64,000 bases of DNA from the NCBI RefSeq assembly GCF_001949145.1, contig NW_019091428.1, positions 209,130 to 273,129 on the forward strand, in the 5' to 3' direction. This document shows, one piece after another, positions 13,201 to 23,779 of the stretch (position 1 is the first letter of the stretch; every line of letters starts with the position of its first letter). A program made the translations under genes and the position numbers. The DNA is from Acanthaster planci. Taxonomy: Eukaryota; Echinodermata; Asteroidea; Valvatida; Acanthasteridae. The notes below the pieces were generated by a model that was not told the DNA's origin, made no database searches, and saw only the letters and a list, made by a program, of their open reading frames with translations.

Positions 13201-15149
13201 GGTTGAGAATGTTGCCAGCCACTAATTTTGATATTCAATTCCACGGTTTATGCAGATTCTAGGGGATTTTCAGATGCCCGAATGCGTGCTACTGCGTCTC
13301 TGGCAGAAAGCCGATGTCCTTTACTATCAAAGCTAAAAATTCTGACCAATGGGTTGAAACTCTCACCCTCCAAGACCATACAAAATCCATCAGGAGGTAT
13401 TTTGAAGATTTTCCAGGGTCGAGAAATGCAGGACAGAGACACTGTTACCTGGAGTTCGGTTAGTGGCGCACTGGTGAAACTGTGACTTATACTGGGGAAG
13501 GGAGGAGGGGGTAAGTTGGGCCCTCCCCCAACATGGTGCCAATTTGTTAAGGAAATGAAAAGCACCAACAAGTTCAAAGCAATATTACCTCCTTTCTTTG
13601 GGGAGTGAGAATGGAATAAAACAATCTGGACCATAATTATCCCATTTTGCCCCCTCCCACCGTCAAACAACCCGGATATTAATCAATCCACAGCAAGAAA
13701 GGCACAGCACATAGAAGGTACCGTTACATTCCTCCAGTGAGGGACTTTAGGGGATTCCAAGTGTGCATGACCGGGTGATGCTTTAGCGACAACGGATGAC
13801 ACAATCGACAATACGGATGCAGAAAACTTTACGCTTGTTGCATTGTCAGGAAATTTTATTTTCATCATTGTACACATACAGTAGGCTTGGATTTTCGACA
13901 GAGAGATTTTTCAGAGCCATGGAACTGAAAGAAATTCCACACAAATAAAGAAATCTAAACCAAGCGATTGGGTGAAAATTTGGTCGAGGCCGTGTTTAGC
14001 CAACCTCGGGAAAAGACATGGGTACTAAATTAGGGCAGCCCGGTTCAACTGCACCTTTGAGATTACTTCAATGTTTGCCCCGGGCTTGGTTGAACAACCG
14101 CAAGTTCTTAAGGAATGCCAAGCTGATATGCTGCTAACCAAGTGAACATGATCGCCGTCACTTCATTCCAAGTCTTTCATATGTGTAAACAGGGTTGCCG
14201 CATCCTCCAACTTGGTGTGGAGGTTGTCAGCGAATCCGGCTGGCCAGCAAACTTTAAAAGTATAGAACCACACGAGGCACGCCGTAGGCTTAGACACTGT
14301 TAGAGTTCTTAGAGAAAGGGAGAGAGATGTGTTTTAGCCTAAACTACAATCCTTTCTCTTGATGTTTTTTTTCCGAGATCATTTCAAAGCATGTGAACTT
14401 TTTTCTTGTTCCAAGCCTTCCAGACTTTTCCAGTAATATCTAAAAAAAAATGTTGACACCAGTTTCAGGAAAGTTGAACCGACTCTTCTTGCAAATTGCC
14501 AATTCTTCTGACAGGTCCGCAAAAAAGGTTAAATTTTTCCCATTGACATGTAGTCAGGGCTAAAAGTTGACAGGTGTGATGGCTTAATTTGTTAACAAAA
14601 CTCTACGTCAGAATGAATGGAAACATGGCACATGTACTCATAATGCAAGTCGAAGTTTCAGAAAACGCCAATGCACAGATCTTGGGGGGAAGCTCATTTT
14701 GGCTGTGAGACGGTAAGGTTAAGAAATGCAATTTGGCCCACAGTTTAGAAGCACAGACTGCTTGTAAGTTTCAATGCAAAAATTCTATGGAGTATTTTGA
14801 AGGTTTCCATTAGTTGCAATTCACACCATCTAATCACTCGTCCAAGATCTGCGTTAGAAGTTGACAACACATATGTGCACATAAGAGAAATAGACTTGAC
14901 TTAAGATCTAAAAAAAAAAGTACAGTATGGACACATTGATTTGTCGGAGACATGTTACAACGGTGAAACAATCATGAATTCAAATTCTAACATTACTGTA
15001 CCTTTCGTAACAAAAAGTATTCAAATACAGAAATTCAATTTCAAATTTCAACTTGTTCACAACACACTCTTTTCTGCTATTTTCCACCAAAAAAAATCTT
15101 TCGACAAATTTTGGATGTATTGATACAGTTTTAATGGACTGAGTTCCTC
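10218..15149. other. Interval between convergent RCAN and WTAP
   Basis: No coding exon was recognised. The part nearest WTAP should be its 3' UTR. The longest open frame (13248-13670 on -) has no family resemblance and a biased composition, so I treat it as chance. A stretch near 13378-13425 resembles 18170-18220 (both with CAAAATCCATCAGG followed by a GATTTT-CCAGGG word), suggesting a minor dispersed repeat. Confidence 0.5.
13855..13860 (-). terminator. Candidate WTAP polyadenylation signal
   Basis: AATAAA on the minus strand, 1.3 kb downstream of the WTAP stop codon. An ATTAAA variant at 15130-15135 lies only 15 bases after the stop and is less likely. Neither is confirmed by transcript evidence. 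Confidence 0.3.
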
Positions 15150-16340
15150 TTACTCAGTGCCTGTGGCCACTTGCTCGCGGTCATGAACCAATCCTGTCCC
15201 GTTCTCCTCGATGCAAACCGAGTCCCTGGGCTCCATCGGTTTGGTCAGAACCCCGGCATCAGAGTCCCCATCAGCCGATGGCACTTGGGACGGGATTGTC
15301 TTCATTGGAGGGACTCCGCTCTCCATCTTGCCAACGTCGTTGACAGGACTTGCCGACGGACTATTTCCGGGCAACAGGGTGGGCCGCGGGGACTCGGGCG
15401 ACTGGTCCAATGGGGAGTGGTTCGTTGCCTGGGGTGGGGCTTGGTTTTCCGGGCAGGGCGGCTCTTCAGACGAGTCGACATCTGCCGTTGAGTCCTCGTC
15501 GTCGCTGCTACCCGTGTCGTAATCCACAACCGACAGACTACAGTTGTGGGGCAGCTTTTTGGCGGTCACTTTGACCTCTGGGAACAGAGTGGGCTGAGCT
15601 GCCTTGCCCGAGATGGGGCTTTCAGGCGCTGCCCCACTATGAGTTACCTGGTCCTGAAATGTACTGTTACTAACTTTTTGGGACTGAGGGGAAGTCGTGG
15701 CATTGTCTTCCCTATTATTGACACCTACGACCTGGTAAGATTCGGCCGGGGATCCTTCTGTCCCCTGGCCACTTGACGAGTCAACTATCCCTACATCACT
15801 GTCATTACTATTACCCAAAGGTTCAACTAAGAATTTGGGCTCTGAGGATGAGTGGTAAACGTTGCGGGGGTCAGTTGGGTTTTGGTCAAGGCCCCGGGGC
15901 CGAGTTTGGGGCTCAGCCGACCCTTGGTCGGGGGTCATGGTGCTGAAGCCCTCGTCTGAATCATCCCCCGCGAGGGTCTTTGGTACCTCGCAAACGCCCA
16001 CCTGGCTGGTCAACTCACCCGCTGGTTTACCGTGCTGGGCATCCATATGGAATGACTCACTCTCTGTGCTGGAGGAGTCGTTCTCGAACTTGGCAAGGTC
16101 CACTTCCATCTCCTCCTCAGTGTCTTCCTCTCGCTCCTGCTGTCCATGCTCTGGTTCACCCTGCTGGTCTTGTTTTCCCTCTTGCTGTTGTTCCCAATCC
16201 CATTGGCCTTGTTGCTCTGGGCATCTAAGCAAAGACTCCTTCACCTCCCCGCTAGTTACCTGATCAGCTGTTGTCTCCTCCACTGTCCCTGGTTGCTGCT
16301 GCTCCTGCATTTCTACGTCCTCGGAGCTGAACGTCCTAAC
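15150..16340 (-). other. WTAP: Disordered acidic C-terminal extension of WTAP
   Basis: Within the single 1,778-base last exon, the last ~550 residues are low-complexity: SP/TP-rich first, then Q/E-rich (several QQQ runs and REEDTEEEMEVD), then patches of D/S. Three spaced copies of D-S-D-x-G-hydrophobic are visible, near residues 523 (DSDEGF), 576 (DSDVGI) and 756 (DSDAGV). Vertebrate WTAP tails are also disordered and contain a SNDTDSS patch, which resembles SNDSDVG here. The span given covers the Q/E-rich and D/S-rich part. Function is unknown; phosphoregulated condensation or partner binding is an inference. Confidence 0.75.
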
Positions 16341-19300
16341 CTGCTCGGACATCCATGTAGTCCTTTCGGGTTCGGCCCCCTCCCCCTCGGCGGTAGTCCT
16401 CTTATGCTCCTCCCCTGTGGGAGGCTGCGAGGCCTCTTCAGCCGTCCTTCCCTCCCCACTGGGGCTTTCTTCCCCCACCCCCGGACACGTCTCCAAGGCC
16501 TCTGCTGTCCTAGAGAGAGGACCCTGATCCTCAGGGCCCTCCCCAGCAGCCGACGCGGTAGGGCTCATCTCCTCGCTGGGAGTCCTATCACCGGCTGCCA
16601 AGCCCTGGACTGGGCTCTTGGGGCTGGGGCTTGGGCTAGAGGGCGTGGGGACTGGGCTCGGTTCTGAGATGGGCGACTCCGGGGCCCGCGCCTGAAAACT
16701 GACTGGAGTCCTCTCCTCCGGCTGGATACCCTGCTCATGAACCTGCAGCTCAGGAGTTTCTCGGCCCGGAGCCGGCTGCTCTGGCGTCAGTGGCTCAGTC
16801 TGTTTTGCTTTGGCCCTGAGTGCGGCTATTTCTTCTTTCGCTTCTTTCAGCTGCTGTTGAAGGGCGCAGATGGTGCTTTGCATACCCTCAACCTCTTCAT
16901 CCAGTTGGATCACAAATTCATTCAGCTCTGCAAGAAGCACAAACGGTCGTAAAAATTAACAGATATTTTGGGAGTTTGGGATCTTGATCCTTATTTGGAC
17001 ATCACTCTGCAAGACCTAGTGTCTCTGCTCCAGTCTGGACCCAAAAATGCTCCATGTACGCAGAATATCTACTGCAGGTAACAACAATGCATGCCAGCCA
17101 CATGTCCCTCTGCATCAACTTGAATCCTTCCTTGGACGTCTTCAAAAAGACTCTCAAAATATAGTTATGAAATTAGAGATTTAAGTTTTCTTAGTTTGTT
17201 GACATTCAGCTTACTTATATTTGGTTGACTCGTTTTTCACTTGACTAATGATATGGGTTTCCATGTTCATTCCTCTTCTTGTTCTCGTTACGCACAGCCA
17301 AACCATCTTTGAATCGAAGCGTTTTATAGATGACCTTCTTGTCTTGTATCGTATCGTTTAATTGTTTTAGAGGTAAACAATATGCAACAAAATGTAAGAC
17401 GGATCATTCTAATAATTTGGGCGGAGGGTAATCCCAGAAAGTAGGGGTCCATTTTTTTCGTGTCTCTGTCACATTTCTGACATATGATTTTGTAAGTTCA
17501 GAACATGTTTTTTACTTTCCAAAAGTGATGGATTAATGCAAATTACCTGCCAAACAAATAGTAATAGTTTGAAATCGGTTCCGGAGATATTTCAATGTCA
17601 AATAACAAGAGTCAGAAGTAACAGGGACATAAAGATGTCACACTTACGGACCCCTGATTTCTGGAATTACCCAGGAGTGAATGCTCCTGTCAATACCAAA
17701 CAGTTGCGTTCAAATGCTATGAGCGATACCAGCCTAATTCACTCCTGCACCTGCATCTTTTGAATGGCCACACTGTACATGTTGTCTTGCTTGTGCCCAG
17801 AGGCATTTTGCCGAGTAGTTTCTATATTTTAACCCTAACCCTACATAATACCATCAATTACTACTTGTAGTAAAATTGAGTAATCCGTGCTGCCGCTTGT
17901 AAGAGGACATGACCACATTGTTCCCTGAAGCCATAAAATACAATAGAGAAGACAATGTACCATACAGTGCTGTGGCACTATGAATGCATGGTTTCATTGT
18001 TCTCTGTACGAGTAACAATGGAAGGAACCTAGCCAGTAGTAGTAATCTGTAGCGCTAGGTCCTTCAGGCTCTGACTATTACTTAGTATTTTGTAGTACTG
18101 AGTAATGTAAGCCAAACAATATGCTTGGTGGTTAGGGTTAAGGGTAAAAACATTAGCCATCCCGGGTCCTTCAAAATCCATCAGGGGGCATGGGGCATCA
18201 ACAGGATTTTTTCCAGGGGGAGGGGACCAAAGCACTCATCACCGGCAAACTGACGACCCGTGGGCAGTGCAAGGGGGGTCAATTCAAAGGTATTTTTCAA
18301 GCCAATTGGTTATCTTGATCCCCCACCATCTTCTTTTCTCACATTTTTTCCCCGTTGTCCACCATTTTGAATTTTTGGATCCTCCCACGCCTTCGCAGTG
18401 TCCATGTCTGGAGGTTTTGGGGCATTTTCTGGAAGGTCAAGGCACGCATGACTTGCACTACAACCCCATGCAAGACTGTGGATGCAACACTTGGCGGGTT
18501 TGAAGAACTAACTCTAAGAAGACAGCTCTTTAGCCACTTGCTGCCGGGGTTTCCAGGACCGGACTCCTTGGGTTTATACGCATAGCCGCGGTGCCCGACA
18601 TTGGACAAGAGAGCAGGGCCTTGCAAAAAAACACTGTACTTGAAACTAAAGACCGAGCTGCTGGGAGTTGCCAACGTTCTTGTCAACAGCAGAGGAAATT
18701 TGTCATTGTTATGAAGGATTACACCACTGTTTGTGGCATTAAGTGCGAGCGGATTACCACCGGGGACAAAACCACTCCAGCGTTCGCAGCAGGCCTGGCT
18801 GAAATACTCAGGCATCAATAAATGTTGTCTGTCAGACGAGAGTAGCCACCAGACAGTCATTTGTGTGGGTGTAAATGTCCAGTAAATGAGGTGATGAATT
18901 TTTGAAGAATTTTGAAAACTGAAAATCTTGAAAATCCCCCCCCCCCCGTGTGTATGTCATGCAACTTCAAAATTAAACTGGGCGGCATATGGTTGAAGCC
19001 TCCAACCCAAACTCATCTTTAAGACTTTGGCCTGGCCCGTCTGGCCTGGTCAGAGCTCTCAACTGAAGGGGCAAGTATAAACATCCGTGCAAGCACCCCT
19101 CTATCCACTTCCTCACGTCCCCGCTTCTTACCATCCTGGCTGGCCTTCAGCTCCTCGCTGTACTTCTTCTGCAGGGCCAACTCTGCCTCCAGCTGGGCGG
19201 TGCGCCCCGTGGACACCTGCTTGCCCAGCTCCTGGTTTTCCTGGATCAACGTGCGGCATTTGGACATCAGACGCTTGCCCGTTTGACTAAACATTGCAGT

Positions 19301-22300
19301 TTCAAAAATTTAAAGGAAAAGAGGGGCTCGTGCTATAAATGATTCATCACTTTAACAGTAAGAAAGCTGACTCAATTAATATAAGCCACGCCCTCTCTCT
19401 TAAGCCGCACCCTTTCTCTCTTAAGCAACACCCCTCTGAAGCATATCCCCGTCTCTCTCGTGTCACACGCTCCATGTCTCTTGAGCCACACCTTATCTCT
19501 CTCGAGTCAACCACGCCTTCTTCCTCTTAACCCTAACCATCCCTAACCACACAGAATTGAACGTCAGTAAAGTGTGTAAATTTGTGGCGCTGGGTACTGT
19601 ACCCCTAAACTGCTTGTGCTTTAACATGGGTTCAGGCGTACCCAAAATAAACAGAGTCCAACAGTTTTTGTGCACAGTTTCCCATATGGGGTTGGAATTT
19701 GTGTGAATGGGTATGGTTCCTAGTAAATCACTCTGGGGAGTTAGGGTTAAGCCACACCCTCCTCCACTCTTAAGCCACACCCTTCTTCTCTTAAGCCACA
19801 CCCTTCCTCTGTCTTAAGCAACACTCCCCCTATCTTGAGCCACACCATTTATCTCTTAAGCCAGACCTGCATTCTCTCATAAACCACCCCTTGTCTCTCT
19901 AGCCACATCCCTTCTTTCTCCTCTCTCTTCAGCCACATCCTCCCTAAAACGTGCTCCGCCAACCTGTCCGGAGTGAACTTCCAGGCGGCCATGTCGTCCG
20001 TGGCTTGCTGGAGCTTCTTGGTCTTCTCATCCAGCTGCTGACGCATCCGCTGGAACAGGATGTTCAGGGCGGGGTCCAGGAGGAAGGAGCGCAGCTGGGC
20101 AGCACTCGGGGCGCTGCCCTTGGTGGTCTCGCCCAGCTGAGTCTGCAAAAAGGAGGCAAAGCAGCCGAGACACGTTGGCAACATTCCACACGGTCATCGT
20201 GAAAAAACCCAAACCCTGCAGTTTGTAGTTTGCTAACATGTGGCCCACCTGCAGAACGCAATAATGTGTTGTAAAGGTTGCCAAATCCAACGGAATATAA
20301 AACAACTGTAATGGAAGCCAGTTACTCCCTGCTTGGATCAATGAAATCCAATGCCAACTACCTTCAGACTCATCGTGTCAGATTCACATGGGTTCACAAT
20401 AACAGAAGTCAAAAACAGCCTGCGGTCTGTGTTGACAGCTTTGCCAATATATTTGTATGAGCTTTCACACCTGAAAATTGAACAGAAGTTTGGCCCTTGC
20501 ACACTGAGTTGTTAGGACCACAGCTACACCACGGACCAAGTTCGATCCGCAAGCTTTACTCAACCACCAGTTGATTCTGCCTGGTGACTGGGATATATTC
20601 TTTGCCGAAGTTACCGAGGGAAACTGGCCAGGGGCCCATACAGGGTCGCTGATGAAAAGCGGCCTTGGGTGTCACATTTAGTCATTTGGCATGGGCCTTG
20701 AAAGACAAAGCCTTGGGCTTGGAGGGTCACAGCCTTACCAATGGCCTTCGTCTTGGATGACTGAGCCATTACTCCTCCAACACTGGAAGTCTTTGACCTG
20801 ACAGAGCGGGCGACACTCGTACTTACAGCTATCTCCTGAAGTTCTTGCTCCTTCCTGGTCAGCTGCATCAGGAGCACCTTCTCCTTGCGGCTTGCCTCGG
20901 CTTGCTGCTGCTTCAGTCGTTCCTCAAGCTCGCTCTGACCTCCTTCAGTGGCCACAAAAGAGAGGAGAGGTTTCAGGGCTTCAAGTGAACCCGAGATGCT
21001 TCACCACAAGACAGAATCCACCTGCCTTCGCGTATCACGTATCATTCTTGTAAAAAGCCCTTCTTTCAAGCTGAGCAACATTTGCTCTACTCAAAATTGG
21101 TCACCCTCTGTTTTACACCACTGGCGCATGTAGTCTATTCATACGCACACCCACAGTACAAGCACGTCCAAAATTATACACTTCCACTTGCATGTCATAC
21201 TTTTTTTAAGCAGGGGTTCAGGAAATGGTCACGCAAGTCCAGTAAATAAGTTTGTTTGAAATTTCAGTTGGTGTTCCACTCTTGTGTCAGGCTGTGACAA
21301 AACACAATTTCTTTGAAGCATTCAGAGTACTCAGTGATCACGGACATAATATCTAGGCTTTAATGGATTCATCTTCCATCTCAATAAACAGCGTACTTGG
21401 GTAATTAAAGAACTTAAGTACAGCACTGCTATCCACACAGAATGCCTATCCAGGGAAGTCGTTTTTTTGCTTTTCCTACAGAGGGTGCATGATAGGACAC
21501 CGGTGACGTTGCACTTGCAAAACAGGGATGATTGGATGCCACTCGCATCTGATATTGAGCAGTCACTGCATGATAATTCACTTCCGTGGCCCAAGCTTGC
21601 CAGTGTAGCCTCTCATTCAACCAGGGTTGTAGCTATGCTGGCCGGCCCCGGCCTGTGCTAGCCACCACTTAACATAACTGGTCAGCACTAAGGATGAAAA
21701 TGAAGCTTGTTGGCCTGCACAGATTAGTACACTATTGCAATTTTTTTAGAGAGAGAGAAAATGGCATGTTTTCATTTTTAAAAAATTGTCAAAAACAGAC
21801 AGTACTAATAATTCATAGCTACAACCCTGCTTTCAATCTAGCCATACAAAGGGTCCACGTCCAGTTTCACAGAGCCACTAGGTAGAAAAAGGCTGCTTGG
21901 CAAAGTTTTGTGCTAAGAAAAAATTAAGCAGAGAACCAGTCTCAGGTAATATATTTTGCACGGTACTTTGGCTGGTACCCCATTTTTGCTATGCTTACCA
22001 CTGCCGCAGGCACTGCCATCAAGTTTGCTGAGTAAAGTAGCGATGTCCGACTCCTGCTTCTTGTGCTCAGCTATCAGTTCCTCCTTGGTCAGCTCCACCA
22101 AGCCATCTCCTCCAAGCCGCATCTGAGAGGCCAAAGCAGGAAGTCGAAATATAACAATGGTGAAAAATCATGCAAGAAAGAAACGCACAAGCTTGGCGAC
22201 TGTACTACATGTACCTTCAAAAATCGTAAGTTTAAACTTGACATGACTCGTGGCAAAGAAATATAGACAGACTCTAAGATCAGGTTGGTAGAGGAGGCAG

Positions 22301-22452
22301 AATGTCACTGTAGAAATAATACAATCAGCAAATTGTGGAGGTATCTCAAAGGTAAAAATGGAAATGTCAAAGAAACAATATTGTAACGACTAAATTCTAA
22401 ACTGAATCCCGCAGAAGTGACTTACCCGTTTGGCAGGAGGATCGTCAGACAT
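15150..22452 (-). CDS. WTAP: WTAP, m6A methyltransferase complex regulatory subunit
   Basis: Six coding exons in transcript order: 22426-22452, 21999-22122, 20827-20942, 19964-20142, 19132-19286 and 15150-16927. The phases all fit and give 792 codons. WTAP (fly Fl(2)d) anchors METTL3-METTL14 in nuclear speckles and affects splicing. The conserved part is residues 1 to about 245: a basic MSDDPPAKR start, a coiled coil with ERLKQQQAEASRKEKVLLMQ, the block MAAWKFTPDSQTGKRLM spanning the exon 4-5 junction, LIQENQELG, LEAELALQKKYSEELKASQD and LDEEVEGMQSTI. These match vertebrate WTAP closely. Human WTAP is about 396 residues, so this protein is twice as long because of its tail. A splice acceptor (TAG at 22463-22465) just before the ATG implies an untranslated first exon upstream. 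The exon 3 acceptor could also be 3 bases later, dropping one glycine. Confidence 0.95.
16928..19131 (-). other. WTAP intron 5
   Basis: Spliced from GATG/gtaaga at 19132 to ttgcag/AGCTG at 16928. It holds the TTAA-flanked MITE at 17829-18141 and a C12-like homopolymer near 18938. A 173-codon open frame at 18339-18860 on - shows no family resemblance and is taken as non-genic. Confidence 0.8.
17829..18141. mobile_element. piggyBac-type MITE, 313 bp
   Basis: TTAA at 17829-17832 followed by CCCTAACCC, and GGTTAGGG followed by TTAA at 18138-18141. TTAA target duplication with a CCC..GGG terminus is the piggyBac signature. The interior (ACTACTTGTAGTAAAATTGA on the left, TTACTTAGTATTTTGTAGTA on the right) has no coding capacity. 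It is the longest of the clear copies. Confidence 0.7.
19382..19945 (-). repeat. Minisatellite in WTAP intron 4
   Basis: About 20 degenerate units of the form CTTAAGCCACACCCTTCTCT run from 19382 to about 19945. The array is interrupted at 19527-19750 by a MITE and abuts the 3' edge of exon 4 (19964). Each unit offers a TTAA or a near match. The polypyrimidine-rich + strand becomes a purine-rich RNA in the WTAP transcript. Confidence 0.75.
19527..19750. mobile_element. piggyBac-type MITE inserted in the minisatellite, 224 bp
   Basis: TTAA at 19527-19530 then CCCTAACC, and GTTAGGG then TTAA at 19747-19750. The flanks CTCTTAA and TTAAGCCACACCC reconstruct a normal minisatellite unit if one TTAA is removed, which is direct evidence of insertion into TTAA. 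The inner left end (ACCACACAGAATTGAAC) recurs in reverse near 35.39 kb, and the inner right end (ATGGTTCCTAGTAAA) recurs in the 49 kb copy. Confidence 0.8.
20143..20826 (-). other. WTAP intron 3
   Basis: Runs from GCT/gtaagt to tttgcag/ACT in phase 0. No element recognised. Confidence 0.8.
20943..21998 (-). other. WTAP intron 2
   Basis: Runs from AGTG/gtaagc at 21999 to a tandem acceptor (AAG, GAG) around 20940-20943. No gene or clear repeat recognised inside. Confidence 0.75.
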
Positions 22453-23657
22453 TATTGGTGCCCTAGATCAAGACAAAAATGAAAGCAGCATGAAACAATG
22501 GGATGAAATCTGTTCACTTTAACGTCCAAGATTCTCCAAGTATCAATCAGGGACCTGTCAGTCAACATTACCACAATACGGCAACAGATTTGGTTTACAA
22601 CACTGGTCAACTGGAGTGAACATGTGGAAAATGCCCAGCAAGCACAGGGTTCTGAACAGGTTCTAGGTGCCAGGCCAAATTAACCAGTTACTGATTTGTT
22701 TCTCTCAGGAGCAGGTCACATGATCCGGACATATGATATTTCTATGTACTGTACAGGGAGAAGTAGAAGGAATTTTTGACTGTTTTTGATGGTTACCATT
22801 ATGTATAGAAATGTCAGGGAAATCTGTGGTCAGGAACCATCAAACATCAGAAATCAGTAAGGCCTACAGAGTACTGCGTTACTGTTCAGGGAAAGTCAGT
22901 GGATGTCTGATTATGCTCCCGGACATTCCGGATAAACTTGTTCGAAAGAAATTATCAATCGGGACAGGGCCCAGTATATGACAAAGGAGTGTATGTTAGG
23001 CCCTGTTTACGGGTCTAGTGTTAGTCTAGTCAGTATGGTCAGTGGTCAGGCTCCATCATGATATGCATAACGTTTACCATTATTAGACCTACAATATAAT
23101 CATTGTAGGCTATATCACTATCATGTTCACTATATTCAAATGCCACGAATGCAATCAACACCATTTTGATTCCTCCACTGGCATGAATGGTTCCCTTGGA
23201 AAATACTTCCAGGGACACCACAGTAAAAGAACAACGCACGTACGCGTTGTGAATGAATTTTCAACTTAAGTTCCAATAATGATCAAATTAAACACGTTAA
23301 AACAAAATGGCCGACAATTGAATTTTGCAGTGCACGACATCCACGGGGCGAAAACCCCACTTTCTGTTCATCGGTAGGAATACATTCTCAAATGATTAGG
23401 TCTTCATTTCTTACCCTGCCACTGCAATATTTTCTCTTATTCAAGAATGTCTTGTTTTTCTTCTAGTGAGAGACGTTTGGAAGGCTAAATTTAGCGGATA
23501 TCAGGGCGGTATTTTACGACTGAGTCCATGGTTTCAGAATTTTTATTCAGCATGTGCTTGTACAACAGTAAATTGTTTACTCCAGTGGGTTAAATATTTG
23601 ACACCGCACGAGGGCGCACTATTCGCATAACATAGTATCAACAATAATATAATATGA

Positions 23658-23779
23658 ATCAGTGCTCTGAAATATGTGATTGCCGAGCGGTAACTGGGAG
23701 TACCGAACTGAATCTGCTTGCCCTGAAGAAGGTACTCAGTTACCGAAAGCTCGGCAATCACATATTTCAGAGCACTGAT
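23658..23779. repeat. Foldback element with hammerhead-like core
   Basis: Arms 23658-23706 and 23731-23779 are nearly exact inverted copies (ATCAGTGCTCTGAAATATGT against its complement). The right arm begins with CTGAAGA (23723-23729), a short GGTA/TACC stem (731-734 with 741-744) and GAAA (745-748), in the order of a hammerhead core CUGANGA-stem-GAAA, but with one extra A at 23730. The word CGCATAACATAGT flanks the unit on both sides as a wider direct repeat. Confidence 0.6.

Noticed and set aside
15862-16667. Long open frames on + (133 and 173 codons) opposite the WTAP last exon
   Set aside because: They are shadows of the GC-rich, low-complexity WTAP exon and match no family.
18339-18860. 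173-codon open frame on - in WTAP intron 5
   Set aside because: No family resemblance, no splice logic with WTAP and no neighbouring exon; a decayed element cannot be excluded.
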